From contig CAZKXI010000002.1 in NCBI GenBank assembly GCA_964556755.1, forward strand, positions 62,001 to 126,000: a stretch of DNA of 64,000 nt. The letters run 5' to 3'. The DNA comes from UBA4085 sp964556755. Its GTDB lineage: Bacteria > Acidobacteriota > Aminicenantia > Aminicenantales > UBA4085. Of the stretch, positions 56,425 to 64,000 are shown piece after piece; the first letter of the stretch is position 1, and each line of letters opens with the position of its first letter. The notes under the pieces are model-generated. The model ran no database searches and was not told where the DNA came from. It worked only from the letters and a program-made list of their open reading frames with translations. Both the position numbers and the translations under genes were made by a program.

Positions 56425-57242
56425 CACAGCTTGACCGTCATCCCGGCCGCGGCGACCTCAACGTGGCGGAAGTTCGCCTTGGCCGCCCGCTTCATGCCGC
56501 CGATCGTCCGGTCGTCGTAGTTGGGATTCAGATGAGACAGCAGGAGCCGGCCGACCTTGGCCGCCTTGGCGATCCGCACGCCCTGCTCCCAGGTGCTGTG
56601 GCCCCAGCCCTTGCGGCCGGACTCGTACTCCTCCGGCGTGTACATGGCGTCATAGACCAGCAGCGAGGCCTTCTGGGCCAGCTCGGCCAGCCGGCTGTCG
56701 ATCCCCTCCTCGGGATGCTCGGTGTCGGTGGCGAAGACCGCGCTGCGCTTCCCGTCGTCGAAGCGGTAGGCCATGCAGCCCTGGGGATGGCGGAGCTGGG
56801 TCCTCTGGACGCGCAAGCCGGCGATCGTGGCGCCCTCGGGGCCGATGCGTTGGAAGACCTTCTTGGAGGGCGTCTCGTCGAAGCCGACCGGGAAGAGGGG
56901 GGCCTTCATCAGCCGGGCCAGGACCTCGTGAGCCTCCTCCGGATCGATCCAGGATATGAAGGTGATCTCCGTGTCCGGCCGGTAGAGGACGTCGAAGAAG
57001 GGCAGGCCCAGGACATGGTCCAGGTGGAAGTGGGTGAAGAGAAGGGTCGCCTTCAGCGGCCCGCGGCCGGCCGCCGCCATCATCCGGGCCCCCAGCGTGC
57101 GCAGGCCGGTCCCCGCGTCCAGGATGACATCCTCCCCCGTCGTCGACTTGATCAGGGCGCAGGGCGTCGCGGCCCCGTATTGGGATTCGCACCGGCCGGC
57201 GGCCGGGAACGACCCTCGCACGCCGTAGAATTCGATCCGCAT
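56424..57242 (-). CDS. MBL-fold metallohydrolase, candidate class II cyclic nucleotide phosphodiesterase
   Basis: A 272-residue protein from the ATG at 57242, with AAGGA upstream. THFHLDHVLGLPFF near residue 72 fits the H-x-H-L-D-H-x2-G signature of class II cyclic nucleotide phosphodiesterases, a metallo-beta-lactamase-fold group; DAGTGLRTLG near 42, FATDTEHPE near 170 and SHLNPNY near 242 supply the other metal-site positions. RNase Z-like or other MBL hydrolases share much of this, so the substrate is not certain. Its position between a cyclase (14 bp upstream) and a cNMP-binding channel (overlapping) favours hydrolysis of cAMP or cGMP. Confidence 0.78.
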   Translation of the reverse strand: MRIEFYGVRGSFPAAGRCESQYGAATPCALIKSTTGEDVILDAGTGLRTLGARMMAAAGRGPLKATLLFTHFHLDHVLGLPFFDVLYRPDTEITFISWIDPEEAHEVLARLMKAPLFPVGFDETPSKKVFQRIGPEGATIAGLRVQRTQLRHPQGCMAYRFDDGKRSAVFATDTEHPEEGIDSRLAELAQKASLLVYDAMYTPEEYESGRKGWGHSTWEQGVRIAKAAKVGRLLLSHLNPNYDDRTIGGMKRAAKANFRHVEVAAAGMTVKL

Positions 57243-57256
57243 GATGGCTATCCTTT

Positions 57257-59332
57257 CTATTTGGTCTTGAGGTCGAAGACGAGGTCCCAGTCCGCCGGGG
57301 GCGGGGCGGCCAGGAACTGGGCGCAGCGCGCCGCGTAGACGGCCGCGACGGGATCGCCGGCCAGGGCCGCCGCCCCGGCCGCCGCCTCGGCCCAGGACCG
57401 GCGGCGATAGGCGTCCAGGACGCCCCGGAAGGCGTCCAGGCGGGCCGGGACGTCCGCCCCGATCCCCTCCCGCAGGCCGACGACTTCGAAGATCCGGGTC
57501 GGACGGCTCTTGCCGACGACCCGCAAAAGATCGATCTCCCGGGACAGGACGGCCGGGCCGGCCGCGGCGATCGTCCCTTCGCCGGCCAGAATGGAGATGC
57601 CGAAGGGCTTGCAGGCGCCCTCCAGCCGGGCCGCCAAGTTCACCGTGTCGCCCATGGCGGTGTAGTCGAAGCGGCGGCTGCTGCCCATGTTGCCCACCAC
57701 GGCCGGCCCGGTGTTGAGGCCGATGCGCATCCGGAGCTTGTGGCCGAAGCGGGCCTCCAGCCCGGGGCCCATGGCGGCCAGCTTGGCCTGGCAGGCCAAG
57801 GCCGCCCGGCAGGCCCGCAAGGCATGGTCGGGCGTGTCGAGCGGGGCGTTCCAGAAGGCCACGATGGCGTCGCCCTCGTACTTGTCCAGCGTCCCGGCCT
57901 CGTCCAGGATGATGTCCGACATCGCGGACAGCAGCTCGTTGAGCAGGGCCACCAGCCCCTCGGCCCCCAGCGATTCGGAGATCGTCGTGAATCCGGCCAC
58001 GTCCGAGAAGAACGAGGTGATCTCGCGCCGCTCTCCGCCCAGCCGCAGCAGGGCCGGGTTCTCGGTCACCCGCTCGACGACGTGGGGGCTGAGGTACTGC
58101 CGGAAAGCCGACTTCAGGAAGCGTCGCTGGCGCCCCTCCGAGGCATAGCTCCAGACGGCCGCCGCGATCACCGCAAAGAGGACGCCGGCGGTGGGAAGGA
58201 CCAGTCCGACCCATCGGCCGGCCCAGAATCCCAGACCGGCCGCGGCCGCGGGCAGGACCAGGAAGCCGGCCGAGGCCGCTCCCAGGGCGGCGGGCTTGCC
58301 GATCCGCGAGACCGCCGTGGCCGCGCCGATCGCCAGCAGCAGCGCGAGGAGGAGGTCGAGCCAGAGCGAGGGGGGGCGCAGGAAGCGCCCGCGGAGGAGC
58401 GTGTCGAGCGCCGCGGCCTGGATCTCGACGCCGGGAACGGCCCGGCTGATCGGCGACGTCTTCATGTCCAACAGGCCGACGCCGCTGAGCCCGATCAGGA
58501 CGTTCTTGCCGGCGAAGGTCCGCAAGGGAAGGGTCGGCTCTTCCCCCTCGGACATCTTCAGCCAGCCGTCGATGACCGTGGCCGCCGGGTAGGCCGGAAA
58601 AGCCCGGCCCGCGCGGTAGCGGATCAGCATGGCCCCGTCGTCGTCCAGCGGCGGAGCCTTCGCCTCGGTCCCGGGCGTCGGCGCCAGGCGGGACAGGGAC
58701 AGGGCGACTGAGGGGATCGTCCGGCCGCCGATCGAAGAAGCCAGGGGCATCCGGCGGTAGATCCCGTCGGCGTCGGGATCCACGTGGACCTCGGCTCCGC
58801 CGCGGGCCGCCTCGGCCAGGATTGGGAGGGGTGTGGTGGCCGAGCGGAAGGTCCGGCTCGCCGGCGGCGCGGCATCGCCCTTGAGGTCCGATCTTGCGAG
58901 AAAGGCCTCCGCCCCCTCGGAAGAGGGACCGTCCTCGCGGCTGAGGAAGATCGGCAGGATGACATGGCCCGACTCGCTCAGGGCCGCGGCCAGCGCCTCG
59001 TCGTCCTCCACGGCATAGGGGGAGGCCTCGCTCATCATGATGTCGATGAAGACCGAGCGGGCGCCGGCGTCCTTCAGGAAGCCCAGGATCGGCGCATACA
59101 TCTCGCGCGGCCACGGCCAGGAGACCTGCTGGGCCTTGAAATGATCCAGGCTGTACTGGTCGACGAGGATGAGGGCGATGTCGGGAGCGGGATCGCGGTC
59201 GGCGAAGAGGCGGAGGCGGGCGTCCCAGCTCTTCAGCTCCAGGCCCCGCCATAGGCCCAAGGCCCCCAGGGCGGCGGCCATCAGGAAGGCCCCGGCGCCG
59301 GCCAGGACGCCGCGGCGAAGCTTCTTGTCCAC
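57257..59332 (-). CDS. CHASE2-domain class III adenylate/guanylate cyclase
   Basis: A 691-residue protein starting at GTG 59332 (VDKKLRRGVLAG then a membrane helix). CHASE2 sensor domain (about residues 45-300: DIALILVDQYSLDHF, SWPWPREMYAPILGFLKDAGARSVFIDIMMSE), three membrane helices (about 320-395), then a cyclase domain (about 430-610). Catalytic residues are all visible: metal Asp in FFSDVAGFT and DKYEGDAIVAFW, purine-site Lys and Thr (DKYEGD; FDYTAMGDTVNLAARLE), transition-state Asn and Arg in NLAARLE. The Lys/Thr pair points to cAMP. CHASE2 senses an unknown extracytoplasmic signal. It sits 2 bp after the M48 gene. Confidence 0.92.
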   Translation of the reverse strand: MDKKLRRGVLAGAGAFLMAAALGALGLWRGLELKSWDARLRLFADRDPAPDIALILVDQYSLDHFKAQQVSWPWPREMYAPILGFLKDAGARSVFIDIMMSEASPYAVEDDEALAAALSESGHVILPIFLSREDGPSSEGAEAFLARSDLKGDAAPPASRTFRSATTPLPILAEAARGGAEVHVDPDADGIYRRMPLASSIGGRTIPSVALSLSRLAPTPGTEAKAPPLDDDGAMLIRYRAGRAFPAYPAATVIDGWLKMSEGEEPTLPLRTFAGKNVLIGLSGVGLLDMKTSPISRAVPGVEIQAAALDTLLRGRFLRPPSLWLDLLLALLLAIGAATAVSRIGKPAALGAASAGFLVLPAAAAGLGFWAGRWVGLVLPTAGVLFAVIAAAVWSYASEGRQRRFLKSAFRQYLSPHVVERVTENPALLRLGGERREITSFFSDVAGFTTISESLGAEGLVALLNELLSAMSDIILDEAGTLDKYEGDAIVAFWNAPLDTPDHALRACRAALACQAKLAAMGPGLEARFGHKLRMRIGLNTGPAVVGNMGSSRRFDYTAMGDTVNLAARLEGACKPFGISILAGEGTIAAAGPAVLSREIDLLRVVGKSRPTRIFEVVGLREGIGADVPARLDAFRGVLDAYRRRSWAEAAAGAAALAGDPVAAVYAARCAQFLAAPPPADWDLVFDLKTK

Positions 59333-59334
59333 TC

Positions 59335-60243
59335 CTATTTCAGCCCCGCCGTGGCCGCCTTGAAGCGGATCGTCCGGACGGCTTGCAGGACGGGCAGCGG
59401 GCCCAGGCCGGCCACGGTCTTCTCGGACCGTCCGATCCTCTGCTCCGGCGTCGGGTGGGTCTTGAACCATCCCGAGCCGGAGGAGGCCGCCGCGCCGCCG
59501 GTCATGGCCTTCAGGAAGCGGAGGAGTCCGTTCGGATCGAAGCCGGCCCGCCGGCTGGTCCCGAGGGCCAGCTCGTCGGCCTCGTACTCGTACTTGCGGT
59601 CGTAGCCTTTCTCGACCAGGCTCTCGGCGATGTCGCCGAGGGCTTCCTCGAACAGCCCGGTCAGCTTGTCCAGCTCGGCCGGGGCGTATCTCTGCAGGGT
59701 GCCCTGCTCCATGATCTTGAAGGCGTCCACCAGGCGGGACTTCTTGATCGACTGCAGGCCGTGCCGGGCGGAGACGTGGCCGATCTCGTGGGCCAATATG
59801 GCGGCCAGCGCGTCCTCGTCGGAGCAGAGCCTGATCAGCCCCTTGGTCAGGAAGATCATCCCGCCGGGGGCGGCCAAGGCGTTGACCTCGTCGGAGTCCA
59901 GGACCTGGAAGTGGTAGCCGGCATAGGTCTCCGGCCTTTCCGAAGACAGAGCCACCGCCTGGCCCAGCGTGTTGATGTACTGGCTCAGGGCGGGATTGTT
60001 CAGCGGCGCATAGCGCGACAGGATCAGGGCGGCCACGCTTCGACCTATGTAATACTCTTCCTCCTCGCTGATGTCGCCGAAGGTGCTGCGGACCGTCTTG
60101 ACCGTCTTCTCGACCTTCTCGACCGCGTCCTTGGCGCCCTTGACCTTGTTGAGGATGCCGCCGATCCCTTGAGCGGAGGCCGATCCGACCGCCAGGACGA
60201 GCAGGAGGGCCAGGACCAGCGGCAACCGGCGCCGGGCGCTCAT
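59335..60243 (-). CDS. Exported M48-family metalloprotease
   Basis: A 302-residue protein with a signal peptide (about residues 1-24, ending ASA-Q) and an N-terminal helical segment. AAILAHEIGHVSARHG near residue 148 is HExxH, and YEYEADELALGTSRRAGFDP near 218 gives the third ligand Glu. FKTHPTPEQRIGRS near 263 is the usual C-terminal motif. Periplasmic M48 proteins (BepA/LoiP-like) handle outer-membrane protein quality control. Its start overlaps the SH3 gene by 4 bp, and the cyclase follows 2 bp later, so it is part of the same operon. Confidence 0.9.
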   Translation of the reverse strand: MSARRRLPLVLALLLVLAVGSASAQGIGGILNKVKGAKDAVEKVEKTVKTVRSTFGDISEEEEYYIGRSVAALILSRYAPLNNPALSQYINTLGQAVALSSERPETYAGYHFQVLDSDEVNALAAPGGMIFLTKGLIRLCSDEDALAAILAHEIGHVSARHGLQSIKKSRLVDAFKIMEQGTLQRYAPAELDKLTGLFEEALGDIAESLVEKGYDRKYEYEADELALGTSRRAGFDPNGLLRFLKAMTGGAAASSGSGWFKTHPTPEQRIGRSEKTVAGLGPLPVLQAVRTIRFKAATAGLK

Positions 60244-60725
60244 CGGGCGCCTCCGAAGGGCGGCAGCAGGCCGCGTTTGAGGAAGTCTTGCAGCTGGGCC
60301 GGGGACACTTTGACCTGGAGCAGCCGATCGACGGCGGCGAAGGCGAGCGACGGGTTCTTGGCCTTGTAGCTGTCCTCGACCTGCTTGTTGAAGCCCTTGC
60401 CGGCCAAAGCCACTTCGGAGGCCGAGGCCTGGGTCTTCATGGCCGAGCCGGAGGAGGCCAGGGCCAGGCGGGGCGCCGCCACGGCGCCGGCGTGGATCCA
60501 GCCCGAGGCGCCGGCGGCCGACTTGACCTGGAGCCAGCCGTTGGCCTCGGCCAGCTGGACCAGCTTGTCGCCGGCCTTGACCGCGGCCACTACCGGGGCG
60601 AAGAACTGCGGCGCCTGGCGGATGGCCGAGCTCTGGACCTTGACCACGACGGTGTCGGCCGCCGAGGCCAGCAGGACCAGGACGAGCAGCCCGACGAGGG
60701 CGGCCCGGGTGCGGATGTTCCTCAT
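60240..60725 (-). CDS. Exported bacterial SH3-domain protein
   Basis: A 161-residue protein with a signal peptide (about residues 1-22). Residues 26-85 form an SH3b domain (VVVKVQSSAIRQAPQFFAPVVAAVKAGDKLVQLAEANGWLQVKSAAGASGWIHAGAV). The C-terminal part (about 100-161) is helical and resembles the tail seen in SH3 proteins that pair with M48 proteases. It probably binds cell-wall peptide or the protease. First gene of the five-gene operon. Confidence 0.85.
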   Translation of the reverse strand: MRNIRTRAALVGLLVLVLLASAADTVVVKVQSSAIRQAPQFFAPVVAAVKAGDKLVQLAEANGWLQVKSAAGASGWIHAGAVAAPRLALASSGSAMKTQASASEVALAGKGFNKQVEDSYKAKNPSLAFAAVDRLLQVKVSPAQLQDFLKRGLLPPFGGAR

Positions 60726-60767
60726 GGGCTCCTCCTTGTCCGTCCTGGACCCATGATAGGGGTTCGA

Positions 60768-62951
60768 TCAGGCCAAGTCAAACCCGGACGGCCGGGCGGC
60801 CGCCTCGAGGAGCTTCTCCTTCAGACGGCTGTTGCGGTGGACCGGCTTGTCGTTCTTGATGGCGATGTAGAGGGCCTTGTAGGAGCCGATGATCACGCTC
60901 AGCTTCTTGGCCCGGGTCAGGGCGGTGTAGAAGAGATTCCGCTGGAGCATGATGAAGTGCTGGGTCAGCAGGGGCATGACCACGGCCTGGTACTCGGAGC
61001 CCTGGGACTTGTGGACGGAGACGGCGTAGGCCAGGGCGATGTCGTCCAGCTCGTCCCGCTCGTAGACGACCGGCCGCCCCTCGAAGCCGACGACGACCCG
61101 GAAGGAGGCCTTGTCGACGTGGAGGATGTGGCCGATATCGCCGTTGAAGACGTCCTTGTCGTAGTCGTTGCGGACCTGCATGACCTTGTCCCGGACGCGC
61201 AGCTCGCGGGCGCCCAGGCGCAGCCCCTCGCTGCGCCCGTTCAGCCGGCGCTGCATCTCGATGTTCAGCCTCTCGATGCCGACGAAGCCCTTGTACATGG
61301 GGCTGATGACCTGGATCTGGTGCGACAGGGGCGGCAGGCCGAAACGCTGGGGGATGCTCCATCCGACCAGCTTCATGATGGTCGAGAAGACCTTGGCCTC
61401 CTCCTCCTGGCGGATGAAGTAGAAGTCGGCGTTCTTCTCGCCGCGGGGGGGGTAGATCAGCTTCTCGCCCTGGTTGATCCGGTGGGCGTTCTGGACGATC
61501 AGGCTGTCGGCCTCCTGGCGGAAGATGCGGTCGAGGCGGACGACCGTCTCCGGACGGGCCTCGATCAGATCGCGCAGGAGCTGGCCGGGGCCGAGAGCCG
61601 GGAGCTGGTCCTTGTCCCCCACCAGGATCAAGCGCATGGACGGCGGCACGGCCTTGATCAGGGAGTGCATCAGGGCCAGGTCGACCATGGAGAACTCGTC
61701 GATGATGACCGCCTCGCCGGCCAACGGGTGGCGGGCGTCGCGGCGGAAGGAGCCGAGCTTGGGATTGAACTCCAGCAGCCGGTGGAGGGTCTTGGCCTCC
61801 AGGCCGGTGCTCTCGGACAGGCGCTTGGCGGCCCGGCCCGTCGGCGCCCCCAGGAGGACCGTCTTGCCCCACTTGGCGAAGACGGCCGTGACCGCCTTGA
61901 TCAGGGTGGTCTTGCCGGTGCCCGGGCCGCCGGTGACGACCACGATCTTCTTGCCGACGCTGTCGGCGATGGCCTTCCTCTGCAGGGGCGAGAACTCCAC
62001 CCGGAGCTCCCGCTCGACTTCGGCTACGACCTTGTCGATCTCGAGGGAAGGAGCCTGGAAGGGGGCCCGCGAGAGCCGCTCCAAGGCTTGGACGACCTCC
62101 TCCTGGGCGTCATAGTAGAAGGGCCGATAGACCGCCGTGTCGCCCTCCACGGCCTCGCAGACCACGGCCCGCCTCCCGGCCAGGGCCTCCAAGGCCGCCT
62201 CGACCGCCGGCCGGCCGACCCCAAGCTCCTGGCAGGCCGCGGCCAGAAGGGCCCCGCGCAGGGAGAAGACGTGGCCCTGCTCGTTGTCCTTCTCCAGGAG
62301 ATACAGAAGGTAGGCCTTGATGCGCTCGGGCGAGGCCGGGTCGGTGCCCAGCTTGAGGGCGATCGCGTCGGCCGTCTTGAAGCCGATGCCCCAGATGTCC
62401 AGGCAGAGCTGATAGGGGTTGGACTTGAGGATCTCGTAAGAGCGCGGCCCATATTGGCGGTAGATCTTGTTGGCCAGGCTGGTCGAGACGTCGTGCTCCT
62501 GGAGGAAGATGATCAGGTCGCGGACGTCGCGGTGCGAGGCCCAGGAGGCCTTGATGTCGACCAGCTTGGAGGCCCCGATGCCGCTGATCTCGGTCATCCG
62601 CTCGGGCTGCCGCTCCAGGATATCCAGGGTCCGGTCGCCGAAAGCGGCCACGATCCTGCCGGCCAGGGCCGGGCCGATGCCCTTGATCAGCCCGCAGGAG
62701 AGATACTTCTCGATGCCTTTCAGGCCCACGGGCAGGACCGGCTGAAAGCGGGCTACCTTGAGCTGGGGTCCGTACTTGGCGTTGGCCTCCCACTCCCCTT
62801 CGACCTTGAGCCGCTCGCCGGGTGCCAGGGGGGGGAAGGCGCCGACGATGACCATCTTGTCCCGGCCGTCGGCGGCGAAGCGGAGGACCGAGTAGCCGTT
62901 GTCGGGATTGAAGAAGAGGACGGATTCGATCGTCCCTTCGAAGGCTTCCAT
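60768..62951 (-). CDS. recD2: RecD2-type ATP-dependent DNA helicase
   Basis: A 727-residue protein from the ATG at 62951 (MEAFEGTIESVLFFNPDNGYSVL); an upstream ATG at 62969 is less likely because a -10 element lies between them. The N-terminal OB-like and helix-hairpin-helix regions (GIGPALAGRIVAAFGDRTLDIL; GIGASKLVDI) mark RecD2. The SF1B core has VVTGGPGTGKTTLIKAV near residue 335 (motif I), VIIDEFSMVDLAL near 413 (II), LVGDKDQLPALGPGQLL near 445 (III) and AYAVSVHKSQGSEYQAVVMPL near 645 (VI region). RecD2 is a 5'-3' helicase acting outside RecBCD in repair. Divergent from the phosphatase-like gene. Confidence 0.93.
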   Translation of the reverse strand: MEAFEGTIESVLFFNPDNGYSVLRFAADGRDKMVIVGAFPPLAPGERLKVEGEWEANAKYGPQLKVARFQPVLPVGLKGIEKYLSCGLIKGIGPALAGRIVAAFGDRTLDILERQPERMTEISGIGASKLVDIKASWASHRDVRDLIIFLQEHDVSTSLANKIYRQYGPRSYEILKSNPYQLCLDIWGIGFKTADAIALKLGTDPASPERIKAYLLYLLEKDNEQGHVFSLRGALLAAACQELGVGRPAVEAALEALAGRRAVVCEAVEGDTAVYRPFYYDAQEEVVQALERLSRAPFQAPSLEIDKVVAEVERELRVEFSPLQRKAIADSVGKKIVVVTGGPGTGKTTLIKAVTAVFAKWGKTVLLGAPTGRAAKRLSESTGLEAKTLHRLLEFNPKLGSFRRDARHPLAGEAVIIDEFSMVDLALMHSLIKAVPPSMRLILVGDKDQLPALGPGQLLRDLIEARPETVVRLDRIFRQEADSLIVQNAHRINQGEKLIYPPRGEKNADFYFIRQEEEAKVFSTIMKLVGWSIPQRFGLPPLSHQIQVISPMYKGFVGIERLNIEMQRRLNGRSEGLRLGARELRVRDKVMQVRNDYDKDVFNGDIGHILHVDKASFRVVVGFEGRPVVYERDELDDIALAYAVSVHKSQGSEYQAVVMPLLTQHFIMLQRNLFYTALTRAKKLSVIIGSYKALYIAIKNDKPVHRNSRLKEKLLEAAARPSGFDLA

Positions 62952-62959
62952 GTCGGCCC

Positions 62960-62965
62960 ATTTTA
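62960..62965 (-). promoter_or_regulatory. -10 element of the recD2 gene
   Basis: TAAAAT on the minus strand, 8 nt before the ATG at 62951, without a convincing -35. It favours the shorter start and a leaderless mRNA. Confidence 0.35.
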
Positions 62966-62973
62966 GCATGATC

Positions 62974-63002
62974 TTGCCGGTCTTTCCCGTTCATGCTAAC
63001 GT
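62974..63002 (+). promoter_or_regulatory. Promoter of the alkaline-phosphatase-like gene, leaderless
   Basis: TTGCCG (62974-62979), a 17-bp spacer and TAACGT (62997-63002) with an extended TGC just before it; the ATG follows after 9 nt. Confidence 0.45.
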
Positions 63003-63011
63003 GACGGCGCC

Positions 63012-64000
63012 ATGTCCCTCCTGCGGACCCTGACCAACGCCCTTCTGGCGGCCCTGCTCTTCGCCATGCTCCTGGCCCTCCTGGTCGTCGACCTCAACGT
63101 CAACCTGACCGTGACCCCGCGCGTCCTCCTGGTCCTGAGCGGCTGGATGGCCGTCACCTACGGCGTCCTGGCCGCCCTGCTCGTCGTCCTGCTCGCCTCG
63201 GCCTTCCGCTTCCTGACCGGCGGCCGGCCGGTCGAGGGCTTCCTCAGCCCGTCCTTCCTGATGCTGGCCACGGCCTTGGAGACGCTGGCCGCCCTGGTCA
63301 TCATCCGCGAGAACACCGCCTACTTCGCGTCCTTCTTCTCGGCCGACGCCCGGGCCCATCTGAACGTCCAGATGATCGCCCTCTTCGCGGTGGCCGTGAT
63401 CGGCCTGCTGGCCCATTACGGGTACCGCCAACGCCGGCCGCGCCGGGCGGTCTGGATCGCCTACTTCGCCCTGCTGGCCGGAGTGGTCGGCCTGGCCGTC
63501 TACGAGAGGCTGAGCCTCGAGCCCCCGCCCCGGGAGCGCCGGACGGGACTCTACCGTCCGACCGAGACGGACCGCCGGGTGACGCTGATCGGCATTGACG
63601 GATTGAGCCTGGACTTCATCCAGCCCCTGGCCGCGGAGGGCCTGCTGCCGAACTTCTCCGCCCTGATGGAAGGCGGCGCTTGGGGCCGCGTCGCCGGATT
63701 CACCCCCAGCGATCCCTTCGTCCTGCGGCGCAGCCTTCTGACGGGCCGGATGCCCGCCCACCATCGCCAGATCTCGGACGTCCGCTACTCCCTTCCCGGC
63801 CTCCCCCACCGGCTCGAAGTGGTGCCCCGGTTCATCCTCTTCCGCCAGATGACCCGTCTCCGCATCCTGTCGATGGAGTCCCATCCCCTCCCGGCCCGGA
63901 TCAAGGACCTGGTGCGGATCGCCGTCGACTCCGGCCTTCCCGTCCTGGACGCTTCCGCGGCGATCCCGGCTCCCCCCGCCGAGGCGCCCGCCGGGGCCGA
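63012..64000 (+). CDS. Membrane-anchored alkaline-phosphatase-superfamily enzyme, 3' end cut by window
   Basis: The frame from ATG 63012 is open to the end of the window (329 codons). Residues about 8-170 contain four or five membrane helices (LLAALLFAMLLALLVVDLNV, VLAALLVVLLASAFRFL, MIALFAVAVIGLLAHYGY, AYFALLAGVVGLAVYERL). A soluble domain then begins VTLIGIDGLSLDFIQPLAAEGLLPNFSALMEGG near residue 192, the metal-binding start of type I phosphodiesterase/nucleotide pyrophosphatase proteins (IDG-x4-D, then LPN-x3-L). LTGRMPAHHR near 245 also fits that family. The nucleophile seems to lie in PSDPFVLRRSLLTG rather than a standard Thr/Ser site. Substrate unknown. Confidence 0.8.
   Translation, partial: MSLLRTLTNALLAALLFAMLLALLVVDLNVNLTVTPRVLLVLSGWMAVTYGVLAALLVVLLASAFRFLTGGRPVEGFLSPSFLMLATALETLAALVIIRENTAYFASFFSADARAHLNVQMIALFAVAVIGLLAHYGYRQRRPRRAVWIAYFALLAGVVGLAVYERLSLEPPPRERRTGLYRPTETDRRVTLIGIDGLSLDFIQPLAAEGLLPNFSALMEGGAWGRVAGFTPSDPFVLRRSLLTGRMPAHHRQISDVRYSLPGLPHRLEVVPRFILFRQMTRLRILSMESHPLPARIKDLVRIAVDSGLPVLDASAAIPAPPAEAPAGA

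Noticed and set aside
57257..59252. Long minus-strand frame continuous with the MBL gene (56424-59252)
   Set aside because: Arg/Pro/Gly-rich out-of-frame reading of the CHASE2 cyclase; the MBL protein has its own ribosome site and start at 57242.
60288..62966. Plus-strand 892-codon frame opposite recD2
   Set aside because: Antisense shadow; Leu/Gly/Asp/Val-rich with no start signal, while recD2 shows all helicase motifs on the other strand.
1..64000. CRISPR arrays, insertion sequences and rRNA genes
   Set aside because: No regularly spaced repeats, transposase motifs or rRNA-like stretches were seen on either strand.

Overview
The window is high-GC bacterial DNA, roughly two thirds G+C by eye, with densely packed genes, frequent ATGA/GTGA/TGATG start-stop overlaps and recognisable sigma70-type promoters (TTGacn, 16-18 bp, TAnnnT). 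The gene content suggests a Gram-negative, anaerobic or facultative heterotroph: a four-subunit ferredoxin-dependent 2-oxoacid oxidoreductase, small ferredoxins, HypF, QueH, outer-membrane beta-barrel proteins, Ser/Thr kinases with TPRs, secreted glycosidases and peptidases. Candidatus Aminicenantes or another Acidobacteriota-like lineage would fit. That is an inference from gene content, not a demonstrated placement.

Layout. 1-3083: TPR protein, ThiC-family enzyme and an endonuclease IV-like TIM barrel. 3093-8165: a membrane glycosyltransferase-like protein, a secreted GH38-like glycosidase and a small outer-membrane barrel. 8322-20365: a surface-polysaccharide region with an AsnB-type amidotransferase, UDP-sugar dehydrogenase, NodB deacetylase, GT2, NAD(P)/FAD oxidoreductase, GT39-like protein, MBOAT O-acyltransferase and two SGNH proteins. 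20543-23448: 2-oxoacid:ferredoxin oxidoreductase operon (gamma-delta-alpha-beta) ending at a clear terminator. 23572-27458: TlpA-like thioredoxin, outer-membrane protein, M14 carboxypeptidase and a coiled-coil membrane protein. 27461-33351: QueH, HypF, zinc-ribbon protein, M50 protease, ferredoxin and a TPR membrane protein. 33473-34596: an HPr-kinase-like protein followed by a 56-residue Cys-containing peptide with its own promoter, a candidate RiPP precursor. 34694-39018: Ser/Thr kinase-TPR, FHA-cyclase and a small secreted protein. 39071-41101: GH36 alpha-galactosidase.

41159-54688 is a small integrated element of about 13.5 kb in the tRNA-Arg(CCT) gene, bounded by 43-bp direct repeats. 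It carries a tyrosine integrase, small helix-turn-helix proteins, a tape-measure protein, a tail-completion protein, large terminase, a PC4-like protein, a RepA-like ATPase beside an iteron-like repeat cluster, and a leaderless XRE repressor. No portal, capsid, tail-tube or lysis gene is visible, so it is either a decayed prophage or a phage satellite.

54766-60725 (minus strand) is a tight five-gene operon: SH3 protein, M48 protease, CHASE2-class III cyclase, a metallo-beta-lactamase-fold protein with the class II cyclic-nucleotide phosphodiesterase signature, and an MscS channel fused to a cyclic-nucleotide-binding domain. This looks like a self-contained module that makes, degrades and senses a cyclic nucleotide to gate a membrane channel. 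RecD2 helicase and the start of a membrane-anchored alkaline-phosphatase-superfamily enzyme close the window.

The two strongest candidates for something not well described are the HprK-like/peptide pair at 33473-34596 and the cyclase/phosphodiesterase/channel operon at 54766-59332.
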